Below, piece after piece: positions 25,567 through 34,649 of a stretch of 64,000 nucleotides of DNA. Position numbers and translations under genes: made by a program. Under the pieces are notes generated by a model. It was not told the origin of the DNA, did not search any database, and worked only from the letters and a program-made list of their open reading frames with translations. Origin of the DNA: Gemmatimonadota bacterium (GTDB lineage: Bacteria; JAAXHH01); assembly GCA_026705925.1 (NCBI GenBank), contig JAPOZT010000023.1, positions 1-64,000 on the forward strand, given 5' to 3'. Positions within the stretch are counted from its first letter, which is position 1, and every line of letters begins with the position of its first letter.

Positions 25567-27225
25567 TCAGCTCAGCGGGATGTCCTGCGGCGCCCTGACC
25601 CAGACGTACTCCGTCGCATAGAGGCCGATCAGCACGCCCGCGCCCGCCGCGGCGAGCATCGGGCCGCCGCCGATCCAGGCCAGTACGACAGGAACAAGAT
25701 TGCCGATGGCGATACCGAGCACCCAGAAATACCCCCGATACCTGCCCCGGACGATGGCCTGAACGGCTTTCCGGGCGTCGGCCGTGGGATGGGGCGTCAG
25801 CATCTCGGACGCGATCACCAGCAGGTTCAGGATGACGGCGGCGATCAACGTTGTCCGCAGGAAGTCGGTCCACGCCTCACCGGGCGCGCCGAACAGCAGG
25901 ACCAGGGCGAACACCGCCGCGCCGGCCAGCACCGCGTGGAGCAGCATGTGCAGGACCAACGTCGGGCTCTGCCAGAAATCCCGTCCCTTGGCCTGTGCGA
26001 AGAGAAAGGCCGTGTATACCGCCGTGACGACCGCCAACGCGGCCGTGATCCAACCGATGATTTCGGCCGCCCCGGTTCTGCCGGTCCACATGGCCGCGGC
26101 CCAGAGCGTGAGCGCCAGCCCGTAGAGGGTCAGGGCATAGCCGCCGAGTACGAGCCAGGATTTCCACTGGGGACGGAGCAGCACGTAGAGAAAGCGTTTG
26201 GGTTGGGTCAGGTCGCTGACCAGCAGGATCGTCGTGGCCAGAAGGAACGTCAGGGCAACGGTGCAGCCGGCCCAGGCAATCACGGGATCGACGGCATACC
26301 CGAAGACCGACGCCGCGAAGGGAAGGAGGAAGGCCCCGGCTGAGATGGCCTTGGTCCACACGTAGGCCGCCACGTCGTTGCCCCAAAGGACGCCCTTGTC
26401 CGGCGCGTCGTAGACCCGGCGCGCCGCGGCGTCTTTTCCATTCTGCTCGCTTCCGGATACTGCTCCCGACTGGCTGCCGGCGCTGGCCTGGCTGGCGGCG
26501 CCATTGTGCTCGCCGCCAACCTGTCCGTCCTGTCCCGCCCCGCCGAGTTGCCGGATCATGTCCTCCGGGTCCGCCTTGGCGGTCCGTTCCTCGATATACC
26601 GGGCGAAATGGCCGACGCCGTCCGACTGTGAACTCCACATGTAGTTGTCCGACGTCGCGGTTTCCCCGGGTGTCAAAGAGGCCTCGTCGCCGTCGATGTA
26701 GTACAGGCGGGGCTTCGTGTCCTTCTCGATCTTACGCACCGTCACCTGTTCCTTCGCGAGCAACTGGGAGATCTCCGTCGATCCATCGTCCATGTCGCCC
26801 GAGATGATGGCGTGTTCCGGGCAGACGTTCACGCAGGCGGGTTCGAGACCGATGTCCACCCGGTGGGCGCAGTAGTTGCACTTGGCGGCCGTATGGGTGT
26901 CCGGATCGATGTACAGGGCATCGTAGGGGCAGGCCTGCATGCAGCCCTTGCATCCGATGCATCGCCGCGGATCGAAATCGACGATGCCGTCCTTCCGGGT
27001 GTACAGCGCCGTCACCGGGCAGATCTCCACGCAGGGGGCGTCCTCGCAATGGTTGCACCGCATGACGGAGAAATGCCTGGCCGTGTTCGGATAGGTCCCT
27101 TTCTCGATGTACTTCACCCAGGTCCGGTTGACGCCGAGAGGCACCTCGTGTTCGGCCTTGCACGCGACGGTGCAGGCGTGGCAACCGATACACTTCCTGT
27201 TATCGATGATGAAACCGTATTGCAT
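25567..27225 (-). CDS. Fused four-cluster ferredoxin and NrfD-type membrane subunit
   Basis: A 552-residue fusion. Residues 1-150 hold four [4Fe-4S] motifs starting at CIGCHACTVACK (12-23), CNHCEDAPCVEICP (57-70), CIGCKGCMQACP (89-100) and CNYC...ACVNVCP (116-135), as in NrfC/PsrB/SoeB. A low-complexity linker (about 225-270, rich in G, S, A and N) leads to eight or so hydrophobic helices (about 285-550) of NrfD/PsrC type. The subunit would pass electrons between the Mo enzyme and membrane quinone. These are normally two separate genes; here one chain carries both. Upstream, 17 bp away, is a flavin reductase on the same strand. Confidence 0.88.
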   Translation of the reverse strand: MQYGFIIDNRKCIGCHACTVACKAEHEVPLGVNRTWVKYIEKGTYPNTARHFSVMRCNHCEDAPCVEICPVTALYTRKDGIVDFDPRRCIGCKGCMQACPYDALYIDPDTHTAAKCNYCAHRVDIGLEPACVNVCPEHAIISGDMDDGSTEISQLLAKEQVTVRKIEKDTKPRLYYIDGDEASLTPGETATSDNYMWSSQSDGVGHFARYIEERTAKADPEDMIRQLGGAGQDGQVGGEHNGAASQASAGSQSGAVSGSEQNGKDAAARRVYDAPDKGVLWGNDVAAYVWTKAISAGAFLLPFAASVFGYAVDPVIAWAGCTVALTFLLATTILLVSDLTQPKRFLYVLLRPQWKSWLVLGGYALTLYGLALTLWAAAMWTGRTGAAEIIGWITAALAVVTAVYTAFLFAQAKGRDFWQSPTLVLHMLLHAVLAGAAVFALVLLFGAPGEAWTDFLRTTLIAAVILNLLVIASEMLTPHPTADARKAVQAIVRGRYRGYFWVLGIAIGNLVPVVLAWIGGGPMLAAAGAGVLIGLYATEYVWVRAPQDIPLS

Positions 27226-27242
27226 GGATGCTCCGCAAAAGT

Positions 27243-27716
27243 TCAGCCGGAGAGCTTTCCGTACCGGCCGCCGTAGAAAACCAGTGGACGACCTTCACCG
27301 GCGTCACCCGCCACGATTTCGCCGATGAAGATGTCGTGATCTCCGCCCGGCAGTACATTGGTGACCCGGCAGTCGACGTAGGCGAGCGCTTTTTCGATAA
27401 CGGGCGAGCCCGTAACCTCGGTCCGGTATTCGATGCCTGTGAAGTCCTTTGGACCGTGCTTTGCGAACCGCACGGACAGCGCTTCGTGTTCTTCGGTCAA
27501 TATGTTGACGGCGAAGCAGTCGCTGGCCTTGAGGCAGGCGTTCATCTGGGCCTTGACGTCCACCGATACGAGGATGAGCGGGGGATCCAGGGAGAGGGAA
27601 GCCACCGCGTTGGCGGTCATGCCCTGCGGCCTGTCCTCGTAGCAGGTGGTTACGACGGTCACGCCGGTCGCGAAATGCCCCATGATCCGCCGTTGTTCCA
27701 TTTGATCGAATGCCAT
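27243..27716 (-). CDS. Flavin reductase family protein (FMN-binding split barrel)
   Basis: About 157 residues from ATG 27716. RRIMGHFATGVTVVTT (residues 10-25), GMTANAVASLSLDPPLILVSVD (about 33-54) and the later FxGEI-like IFIGEIVAGD are signatures of HpaC/ActVB-type flavin reductases, which use NAD(P)H to reduce FMN or FAD. The upstream extension to 27845 is not family-like. Only 17 bp separate it from the FeS/NrfD gene, so it may belong to the molybdoenzyme operon. Confidence 0.87.
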   Translation of the reverse strand: MAFDQMEQRRIMGHFATGVTVVTTCYEDRPQGMTANAVASLSLDPPLILVSVDVKAQMNACLKASDCFAVNILTEEHEALSVRFAKHGPKDFTGIEYRTEVTGSPVIEKALAYVDCRVTNVLPGGDHDIFIGEIVAGDAGEGRPLVFYGGRYGKLSG

Positions 27717-27841
27717 TTTACCACGCTTTTCAGGGTGTATTCCGCGAGCGGGCAACTGTCTCCCACTGTGATGCATCGTCTCGACAAAGTCAATGTATTG
27801 GGAATTACATACGAAAATAACAATGGCGGGGATTCGGGGTA

Positions 27842-28075
27842 TCAACCCTTGGTCAGTTGATCTATCTTCTTCTGAAGCGTTTGTAGGTCTCTACTGATTT
27901 CCACCGGATTTACTTGGGATTGCCATGTTGTAAATTCATGCAAACATTTGCTGTTCTGGCAAACATGGTGACGGTACCATATATGAGATCCGTAAGTGGA
28001 CTTCCCAGGTATCACCTTGCCGGTTTTCTGTCCACATTTTGGACACGGAAATTTTCGAGAGTCATATGTACTCAT
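27842..28075 (-). CDS. Small zinc-ribbon protein of unknown function in the RM island
   Basis: A 77-residue protein. CPKCG near residues 11-15 and a second Cys pair in HVCQNSKCLHEF (about 38-49) form a treble-clef or zinc-ribbon like that of Ogr/NrdR N-termini, and a C-terminal heptad-like helix follows (LQTLQKKIDQL). Its ATG overlaps the stop of the 69-residue gene by 4 bp (ATGA), so the two are translationally coupled downstream of the restriction-modification gene. Possibly a regulator or nucleic-acid-binding accessory. Confidence 0.6.
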   Translation of the reverse strand: MSTYDSRKFPCPKCGQKTGKVIPGKSTYGSHIWYRHHVCQNSKCLHEFTTWQSQVNPVEISRDLQTLQKKIDQLTKG

Positions 28076-28281
28076 CGGTAGGCGACTTTCTGATCCACGT
28101 ATTCGATGTTAACCTTACGGCCTAACGCCGTCGCAAGTTTTTCCGGTGTCGCATTGATATGGGTTTCTTCTTCCAGTTCCTTTTTTGATGGTTGGTACCG
28201 ACTGGACATCACGCGGACCGTAGGTGGTGGGCTACCCATCAACTCCTCACTGCGTGGTCTGGGTTTCCATCGTTTTGGCAT
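28072..28281 (-). CDS. Small hypothetical protein between RM enzyme and zinc-ribbon protein
   Basis: A 69-residue basic protein starting with ATG 28281 after GAGGTG, 21 bp beyond the stop of the restriction-modification enzyme. The N-terminus is Pro/Arg-rich and the C-terminal half (TPEKLATALGRKVNIEYVD) could form a small helix-strand. No family is recognised. The tight spacing and the ATGA overlap with the next gene argue that it is a real gene of the same operon. Confidence 0.5.
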   Translation of the reverse strand: MPKRWKPRPRSEELMGSPPPTVRVMSSRYQPSKKELEEETHINATPEKLATALGRKVNIEYVDQKVAYR

Positions 28282-28302
28282 GGTTCACCTCAATAGTTTT
28301 CG

Positions 28303-30888
28303 TCATTCTATAAGTGCTTCCAGGACATTTGAGTTTGTTTCAGCAACCGTAAATTCACGTTGTTGTGCATGAAGAAGTTCTCTGGCAGTATCGACAATCG
28401 TGTTTCTTAATACACTGTCATTCGGCCACGGTATAATCATTTCATTAAGAAAAATATGATCTCTGACTTCTGCTTGTGTGGCTGTGATAGCCAAATAATA
28501 TACCTGCCTTTTCCATATTTCCGACCTGAAGATCGACCAAAGGATTAACGCCTCTTCCTCGTTTTGCGGTCGTACGCTTATGAAGCCACTGGTAGCAATA
28601 CAACCCGTGATGTTCTCTGTACCAATAAATGACGTGCCCCGTGAAGTACGGAGTTTTGCAAATAGAACATCCCATTCTTGAACGATCCACTTTGAACGTG
28701 AAGGAAGGTTTTCAAACGAGTACTCACTGTATCTATCTACCAATCCATTTCGAGTTACATCACTTATCTCAATGTATCTGCATCTTGAATTCCGAAGACT
28801 ATCTCGGTCCGCCGCAGCAATAGGCTCTGATAGATCGAAATCTCTGCCCTTTCTTATCTCTATCTCTCCAGTCTCCGCCCTTGCATAAAGTGCATCCCGA
28901 AGTTCTTGCAGATGTGGGGCATAGCAAAACGCATCAATACGGTCTTCCAGTCTGGAACTTGGGACCACAAAAACCTGCAAAGGGCATCCAAGGGGTTCTT
29001 CAATTTCGGTTTCTCGAAAAGTCGTAGGTATTTCTCCGTGAACGTCCCAGTTTAAAAACAGGTTTGTGATCTCTGGCAGATTGTCTCTATGGGGAGTATC
29101 GTTCTTGTAGTCATCATGGCCCACGTTATTGGCAACTGCCATGAAAACATCGCCTTGTTCTTCGCTTGGTCGTTTTCTTCTGAGGTGCATGATTGAAGTT
29201 TTGATTCCAGCTTGTGCACGGTAAAACGTATTAAATGGAAGGGATACTACTTGTCGAATAATGAAGTTCTCACGTATGAAATCTCGGATATAACACGAAT
29301 CTACCCCATTCAAAACTGTATCATCAATCACAGTTAGGAGATCGCCGTCCTCTGCCAGTAAGTCCCGATACCGTTCTATGAAGAGTACATTTGAGTTTCT
29401 TTTCTGTCCGCCGCTTACATCATACTGTTCCAAAATCAAACGCTGGCCCGCATCACTGGGGGAATACGACAAACTAAAAGGGGGATTTGTGAGTATAACA
29501 TTAAAACGAAGGTTATCGTTTTGAATCTTGTTGCGAAATTCTTCGAGGTGTGTTTGTCGTTCATCAGACAAGCCCGTTTCGCCTGATAAGGTCTTGTCAA
29601 GTGCATCCGTTACGTATATCCGGCTACCCCCATCCCCGTGTAAATACATGTTCAGTCTAGCGATTCTCCCAATTTCGTCATTGGCCTCAACACCGTACAA
29701 TGTATCGGTTTCCAGCCTCGAGTGTAATGTTGCCTTTTCGGCACTGGTCAGATGCCCGCTATTTGTAATCACAAAGGACAGTTCGGCAAGTGCCTCAATA
29801 AGAAATCCGCCACTACCACAACATGCATCAAATACTCGCGGGATATCCCGACCTGTCAGTTTGAGTTGGGCAGATTTGGTCATGTATTTTACAACGGGGC
29901 GAGGCGTAAAAAACTGCCCCAGTTCCTTACCACGCACAGTAGCGTTAAGGAACGTCTCAAACATTCGCCCATTCAAATCTTCATCAATACCATGCAAATC
30001 ATGATTTTCAAGTAATCTAACCACTTCCCTTGTTGTCGATGGTCTTAATTCGATTTTCTCGTTTCTTAGGAAAATCCGTTTTTTTCTGCCCAAGTTGTAT
30101 TCGTTTTCAAGGTGTGATTGGATCGAATCAAAGAGTGTATCTGAAATTGGATTATCTATGGGTTGTCTGTCTATCCAATCTACCGTGAAGTAGAAATCAT
30201 CTTGAGCAGGAACTCCCCCATTAGTGATTTTGTCGTGTATCTCGCGGTCCTGTCTAAGTTTGACAAACATCAGTTTTGCAAGTTCATAGAACGCCTTTGT
30301 CGGACCTAGTTTGTCTGAATTCCTGATTATATTGTGGGCATTTGAAAAAACGGCAATGACCTGCCCAACTGTCGGTCTTTGGTAATCAGGGTTAATCTCC
30401 CGTACTGCTTCTGCTTGATTAAAAACCCCGTACCCTACTGTCGATCTCAGAGAAACAAAACTGGATTCCCCTGATTCAAATTCATCAAATCTCAGAACCA
30501 GAACCGGATGTTCTCTGTCCCATTCCAGCAGTTCAGTTGTAACGCCATTTGAAACCATGCAATACCGGACAGGATTTTCGTTCGTGTGGCGTTGGTTGAT
30601 AAGAAGGGCATATCCTGTGACCTGATATCTGTACGCGCTGGGATTCTCTTCAGGGCTTTTTGCGTCAATTATAAAAACAGGTTTGCCACCAGAATCCATA
30701 AGCACGTAATCTGGCCGATAACTCTCTCCATGGGCCCCTGTAGTAGGCAGCACGAGACTTTCTAAAGAAGCCTTGCGCCGGATTCTATTGGCAGGATATC
30801 CGAGAACGCCTATCAACGGTTCCATAAACAAGGCCTCGACATCTGCCTCGTTGTGTAAATCGTCCCGGTTACAAAACAGGTTTTGCAT
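28303..30888 (-). CDS. Single-chain restriction-modification enzyme (N6-adenine methyltransferase with PD-(D/E)xK N-domain, type IIG/type I-like)
   Basis: An 861-residue multidomain protein. Residues 55-80 carry a nuclease motif (RPDYVL, D60, then D75-A-K77) like the HsdR N-terminus. A helical linker follows. The methyltransferase has GQFFTPR (324-330), DACCGSGG SAM motif (354-361) and catalytic NPPF (468-471), the gamma-class N6-adenine arrangement of HsdM. Residues about 690-850 look like one target-recognition domain plus coiled coil (YIEISDVTRNG and IIPWPN blocks). Thus cleavage, methylation and specificity sit on one chain. Base composition is clearly AT-richer than the flanks. The start lies 4 bp after the decayed transposase end and lacks a good ribosome-binding site. 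Confidence 0.82.
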   Translation of the reverse strand: MQNLFCNRDDLHNEADVEALFMEPLIGVLGYPANRIRRKASLESLVLPTTGAHGESYRPDYVLMDSGGKPVFIIDAKSPEENPSAYRYQVTGYALLINQRHTNENPVRYCMVSNGVTTELLEWDREHPVLVLRFDEFESGESSFVSLRSTVGYGVFNQAEAVREINPDYQRPTVGQVIAVFSNAHNIIRNSDKLGPTKAFYELAKLMFVKLRQDREIHDKITNGGVPAQDDFYFTVDWIDRQPIDNPISDTLFDSIQSHLENEYNLGRKKRIFLRNEKIELRPSTTREVVRLLENHDLHGIDEDLNGRMFETFLNATVRGKELGQFFTPRPVVKYMTKSAQLKLTGRDIPRVFDACCGSGGFLIEALAELSFVITNSGHLTSAEKATLHSRLETDTLYGVEANDEIGRIARLNMYLHGDGGSRIYVTDALDKTLSGETGLSDERQTHLEEFRNKIQNDNLRFNVILTNPPFSLSYSPSDAGQRLILEQYDVSGGQKRNSNVLFIERYRDLLAEDGDLLTVIDDTVLNGVDSCYIRDFIRENFIIRQVVSLPFNTFYRAQAGIKTSIMHLRRKRPSEEQGDVFMAVANNVGHDDYKNDTPHRDNLPEITNLFLNWDVHGEIPTTFRETEIEEPLGCPLQVFVVPSSRLEDRIDAFCYAPHLQELRDALYARAETGEIEIRKGRDFDLSEPIAAADRDSLRNSRCRYIEISDVTRNGLVDRYSEYSFENLPSRSKWIVQEWDVLFAKLRTSRGTSFIGTENITGCIATSGFISVRPQNEEEALILWSIFRSEIWKRQVYYLAITATQAEVRDHIFLNEMIIPWPNDSVLRNTIVDTARELLHAQQREFTVAETNSNVLEALIE

Positions 30889-30892
30889 TGGT

Positions 30893-31860
30893 TTAACCCA
30901 CCAGATTATGGTACTTCAGTCTCTTGCCATGCATACCCATTGCAGTTAACGGAATTTGGTCAATGGTATCAAGTGAACGGGCATTGTACCAAGTCTCAAA
31001 CTCATCGATGTAGCGTTCCATGTGTTTGGCCGACCAATGATGGTCAAACACCGTGCTACCAGCGTTTCATCAACTCCCAAAAGGCTCCATGTCGTTTGTG
31101 GTAGCCTGTTCGTTCACGTACTAGTCAACACAGTGCTTCACCGTTTCGTGTTTCACACCCTGCATATTGACATATACGATGTGGTCATCCATGTTCGTGG
31201 TCGCAGCAGGAAAGTATGTTCATGCACGAACATTCTAGGTTTTCTGATCTGGTGGAAGGTGTTACATCGGCATGAACTGGCTCGTATCTTGGTCATTTGT
31301 GCCAACCTTACAACCTACGCCGCCGCCTGAGTGTGTTTTCTTGCAACGAGTCTGTCGCCCTCGATGCCACCAAAGTAGGCTTCGTCGACATCAACGGGCC
31401 CAGTAAATACAGACGTATCCATTTCAGACGCCTTGCGGAGCCTGTGGGCTAGATACCACGCGGTTTTGTACGTTACACTTAGGTCACGATGCAGTTTCAT
31501 ACTGGACATTCGCTTGATACCGGTAGTGAACAAGTAAATAGCAATCACCAATACGCGAAAGGGCAATTTCGATGATTGGAGCAGGGTGCCGGTCCTTACG
31601 CTGAATTTTCTGCGATTCGGACAATCCCTGCATCTGTGCGTCATGGTTGGATGTTCAATTCCGGTTTGCACATTGAATGTGCCGCAGTACGGACAGTTCG
31701 TACCTTGTGGCCATACCTGTTCTTCGTAACAATTGCGGGCCGTATCTTCATCGGGGAACATGTTGATTAACTCTACCAGTGATAGTCCTTCGCAGTACGG
31801 TTCTCCTGGGGCCTTCTTTGCCACCTCTGATCTCCATTGCAAGTTGTTGTAAACTTTCAT
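30893..31860 (-). pseudogene. Decayed IS1595-family transposase
   Basis: The first 181 codons (31860 down to 31315) encode an IS1595-type transposase N-terminus: zinc ribbon CPYCG/CRDCPNRRKF (about residues 56-86) and the start of the DDE core (VDVDEAYFGG). They then shift out of frame and stop. The C-terminal part is recognisable in other frames of 30893-31310: YVNEQ, HMERYIDEFETWYNARSLDTIDQ and GKRLKYHNL, interrupted by several stops. The element is inactive. I found no convincing terminal inverted repeats. Confidence 0.82.
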
Positions 31861-32014
31861 CTAACTACTCGAATTTACAAGAGTAACAACATCCCTGTCA
31901 TCAGAAAATGTTACTTATGTTATAGAACCTACGATGTATTTAAAGATGATCCCGCGTTTCATTCCCGGAGGCGTCTCAGGGCTAATTCTGAATCAAGACT
32001 GTAGCGTCTCGATA
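31861..32014. other. AT-rich non-coding junction between the decayed IS and the barrel-protein gene
   Basis: This 150-bp stretch has no credible ORF. It is AT-rich near the transposase and returns to the host composition around 31965, so it may mark the right-hand edge of the acquired island. No clear inverted repeat or target duplication is seen. Confidence 0.4.
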
Positions 32015-32653
32015 CTACAGATGCATCACCACGAAGGCGGTTACGGGTATCCACCTGGCGCTTTCATCGAACACATTGCGTGCATGGTTGTACCTCGCCT
32101 CCAGGGATAACCTCACGCGGTCGCTGAAGGTCAGGTTGACCCCCAGGCCGAACACGAACATGAACGAGTGGTCGCTGGTACCGGAGTCCGCGTCTTCACC
32201 CTCGGCAGTGCGATCGGATCGGCCCGTGAAGCGATCGGGCCAACTTGTGGCCCTTGCCCATCCCACACCCCCGTGGCCATAGAAACCCACGGGGTCCGCG
32301 ATCCCCTCAATCAACAGGCTCACATTGCCGCCCGTCAACGTTCTGTGGGCATCCGATGCCAGCCCCTCATCAGCCAACCCCTCATTCGAATGCGAATACG
32401 CGACCTCTTTGATACCGAATCGACTGTGATGGCCCTCGAGCAACAGATAGTATCCCTCATCGACGGGTATGGCCAGGCCAGCGAGTAGAAAAGAGCCAGC
32501 CGACGCCGTTCCGTCCGCCAGATCACCGATGGGCACGGCGGGTCCGCCGCCCAGCCTGGCATTCGCCTGGCCCTCGGCAAACAAAGGCAAAAACAAACTC
32601 GCGATCGCCAGAAAAACACCACGCACCTGAGTACTCCCTCCATGCCGCATCAT
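32015..32653 (-). CDS. Outer-membrane beta-barrel protein (OmpA/opacity-like)
   Basis: A 212-residue exported protein. The N-terminal stretch VRGVFLAIASLFLPLFAEGQA (about 11-31) is a signal peptide. The rest alternates polar and hydrophobic residues with Gly/aromatic-rich strands (GSFLLAGLAIP, GYYLLLEGHHS, FMFVFGLGVNLTF, VRLSLEARYNHA) and ends in a hydrophobic strand. This is the eight-strand small-porin pattern. It is transcribed divergently from the ECF sigma operon and could be a target of it. Function beyond barrel formation is unknown. Confidence 0.7.
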   Translation of the reverse strand: MMRHGGSTQVRGVFLAIASLFLPLFAEGQANARLGGGPAVPIGDLADGTASAGSFLLAGLAIPVDEGYYLLLEGHHSRFGIKEVAYSHSNEGLADEGLASDAHRTLTGGNVSLLIEGIADPVGFYGHGGVGWARATSWPDRFTGRSDRTAEGEDADSGTSDHSFMFVFGLGVNLTFSDRVRLSLEARYNHARNVFDESARWIPVTAFVVMHL

Positions 32654-32812
32654 GTCGCAACTTCGAATTCACCGGAAAGAACGGACCGACTTGTTTTTAG
32701 GCATAATGAGCAGGTTCCGTGTGAAAGAAGTAACTTATTTCTGAATTTTGTGGGAATAGAATCGGCGCCGGCGTGGTCTAATCAGTAGGCAGCGGCAACC
32801 GTTCGGATCGAT

Positions 32813-32861
32813 CTCCGGCACTTTCGAGATGGGATTACGGGCCTCCGGCACTTTCGAGATG
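32813..32861. repeat. 19-bp direct repeat upstream of the ECF sigma gene
   Basis: Identical 19-mers at 32813-32831 and 32843-32861, with a 30-bp period, lie in the leader of the sigma-factor gene. The otherwise gene-free 32654-32934 shows nothing else that I recognise. Confidence 0.85.
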
Positions 32862-32934
32862 CGTGTTCTGGCCGCGCCGGCCGACAGTCCGTTGGATGCT
32901 GACCATATTGTTCCGGCCATTCGAGGGAAGCGGG

Positions 32935-33525
32935 ATGAGGGAAGACGCCTTGACGGACGAAGCACTGGTCGACGCCGCCCGCGATGGGTGCGAGGACGCC
33001 TTCCGCACCCTCGTGGAACGATACGAAGGCCGCGTGGCGTCCGTCGTCATCCGCATGCTGGGGAACACCCCCGAAGCGGAGGATGCCGGACAGGAGACTT
33101 TCATCCGGTTCTATCGCGGCTTGCGAGGATTCCGCGGCCAGGCGTCGGTCGGCACCTACCTGACCCGGATCGCCATCAACCTCTCGCTCACCGAACTCAA
33201 AAAACGCCGGCGCCGTGCGATCTTCGTCCCCTTCACACCGCCGGGCAGGGAAGACGACACACCGGAACTGGAATATGCCGACCCGGCGGCCAGCGCCGAA
33301 TACGACGACACGGCCGACCGGATTCAGGCGGCACTGAACAGATTGAAGCCCGAATTTCGTTCCGTGATCGTACTCCGGCTGATGGAAGGCTACTCGACGA
33401 AAGAAACCGCCGAGATCCTTGGCTTGCCCGTCGGAACGGTACTGTCCCGCCTGAGGAGGTCCCAGGAGAAACTGAAACGCATGCTTATTTCCTCTAACAG
33501 GGAGCTTGTCCATGAAACGGTCTGA
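32935..33525 (+). CDS. ECF RNA polymerase sigma factor
   Basis: A 196-residue sigma-70-family regulator from ATG 32935 (purine-rich GAGGGAAGCGGG upstream; the reading from 32863 adds a non-family segment). Region 2 spans about residues 20-85 (FRTLVERYEGRV; DAGQETFIRFYRGL; the -10 binding helix FRGQASVGTYLTRIAINL). Region 4 spans about 125-180 (LKPEFRSVIVLRLMEGYSTKETAEILGLPVGTVLSRLRR, helix-turn-helix). The anti-sigma gene overlaps its 3' end by 14 bp. It likely controls the envelope-protein genes that follow. Confidence 0.92.
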   Translation: MREDALTDEALVDAARDGCEDAFRTLVERYEGRVASVVIRMLGNTPEAEDAGQETFIRFYRGLRGFRGQASVGTYLTRIAINLSLTELKKRRRRAIFVPFTPPGREDDTPELEYADPAASAEYDDTADRIQAALNRLKPEFRSVIVLRLMEGYSTKETAEILGLPVGTVLSRLRRSQEKLKRMLISSNRELVHETV

Positions 33526-33970
33526 ACTGGATTTGCTGTACCGGTCGCTGGATGCGTCCCTGACGCCCGAAGAACAAAGCCGCCTGGACGCGGCGTTGCG
33601 GCGCGATCCCGGCCTGCGGGACGAACACGAGCGATTGGTCCGGCTGCGAAGCCAGGTCGAAAACCAGGAATCGCCCTCGTTCCGGGCGGATTTCTCCCAA
33701 CGCGTCATGGAACGCCTGGCGGCGGAGTCCTCGACCATGCGGGCGTCGATCCCTGAAGGCGAAACAACACCCGACTTCGAGGACGCGTTGCCCCTCATGT
33801 TCCGCAAAGTAGCGGTGGCTGCTTCGGTCGCTGCCGTCCTGCTGGTAACCTACAACCTGGCCACGTCCGAAAGCGTCTCTATCAACACGTCGTTCGGGCT
33901 GACCGAGGAACTGTATCCTGAAGACCTGTACGACGCGCGGATCGCGCTGGAAACGGAGGGCGAATTATGA
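33512..33970 (+). CDS. Membrane-anchored anti-sigma factor
   Basis: A 152-residue single-pass protein. The N-terminal cytoplasmic part (LYRSLDASLTPEEQSRLDAAL) resembles anti-sigma domains that bind ECF factors, but the HxxxCxxC zinc motif is absent. One TM helix lies near residues 92-110 (VAVAASVAAVLLVTYNLA), followed by a short periplasmic tail. The start overlaps the sigma gene (33512), and its stop overlaps the next start as ATGA, so three genes are translationally coupled. It should hold the sigma factor at the inner membrane until an envelope signal arrives. Confidence 0.75.
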   Translation: MKRSELDLLYRSLDASLTPEEQSRLDAALRRDPGLRDEHERLVRLRSQVENQESPSFRADFSQRVMERLAAESSTMRASIPEGETTPDFEDALPLMFRKVAVAASVAAVLLVTYNLATSESVSINTSFGLTEELYPEDLYDARIALETEGEL

Positions 33971-34476
33971 ATATCCACCTGAAGACCGCGGCCATTCTGC
34001 TGGCCACGTTGATCATCGGCATGGTCTGCGGCGCGCTCATCCTGGGCGCCTTCGCCCGGGACCGTCTGCAGCCGCCGCCCCAGGTGACCCGGGAACGCTT
34101 CGTGGAACGGTGGGTCAGGATGGTGCAGCCGGATCCTGAGCAGTTGCAGAGGATCCGGGAAGTGGTGGGCGAACATGAACCCGGATTCCGGGAGTACTAC
34201 ATGCGCCATCGGCAGGAGATACAGGTCCTGGTCGATTCGCTGCACGGGGACCTGGAACCCATCCTTACTGAAACGCAACTCGAGCGGATCAAGCGGATCC
34301 GCGAGGGTCGCGAACGCGTCCGCGAGTTTCGACGGGATGACGATCGCGAACCACGCCGGGGACGCCTGGGACCGCCCGGACGCAACAGGTCCGGCGACCG
34401 GTCGGGCGGGCGGCCCCGGGGAGATCGCCCTGACAGCATTCGTTCGGAAGGGCGCGGGAACGGCGGCGACCATTGA
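33967..34476 (+). CDS. Membrane-anchored Spy/CnrR-like periplasmic protein
   Basis: A 169-residue protein. An N-terminal signal-anchor (ILLATLIIGMVCGALILGAF, about 9-28) is followed by a helical periplasmic domain (VVGEHEPGFREYYMRHRQEIQ; DLEPILTETQLERIKRIREG) similar to heavy-metal sensor or Spy-like chaperones. A basic, Gly/Arg-rich disordered tail follows (about 115-169). It is coupled to the anti-sigma gene by ATGA overlap. It may sense misfolded envelope protein or metal and relay to the anti-sigma. The sequence does not prove this. Confidence 0.65.
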   Translation: MNIHLKTAAILLATLIIGMVCGALILGAFARDRLQPPPQVTRERFVERWVRMVQPDPEQLQRIREVVGEHEPGFREYYMRHRQEIQVLVDSLHGDLEPILTETQLERIKRIREGRERVREFRRDDDREPRRGRLGPPGRNRSGDRSGGRPRGDRPDSIRSEGRGNGGDH

Positions 34477-34649
34477 CTCCTCGTTCCGACAGGTCAGGAG
34501 TGGCCCGGTCGCCGGGCATTGTACGGATGTGAAGAAAGTTGGAATATACCGCACCCGGCCCCCGTCTAATCCTGTAGAGCAGCACGAAGACGATCTCCGG
34601 AGATCGCGGTCCATACATCCGTCAGCCTTACCATGAAGGGAGTTACAAA

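Noticed and set aside
31861-32014. Terminal inverted repeats of the IS element
   Set aside because: No matching ends were found near 30889 and 31930. The element is too decayed to define by eye.
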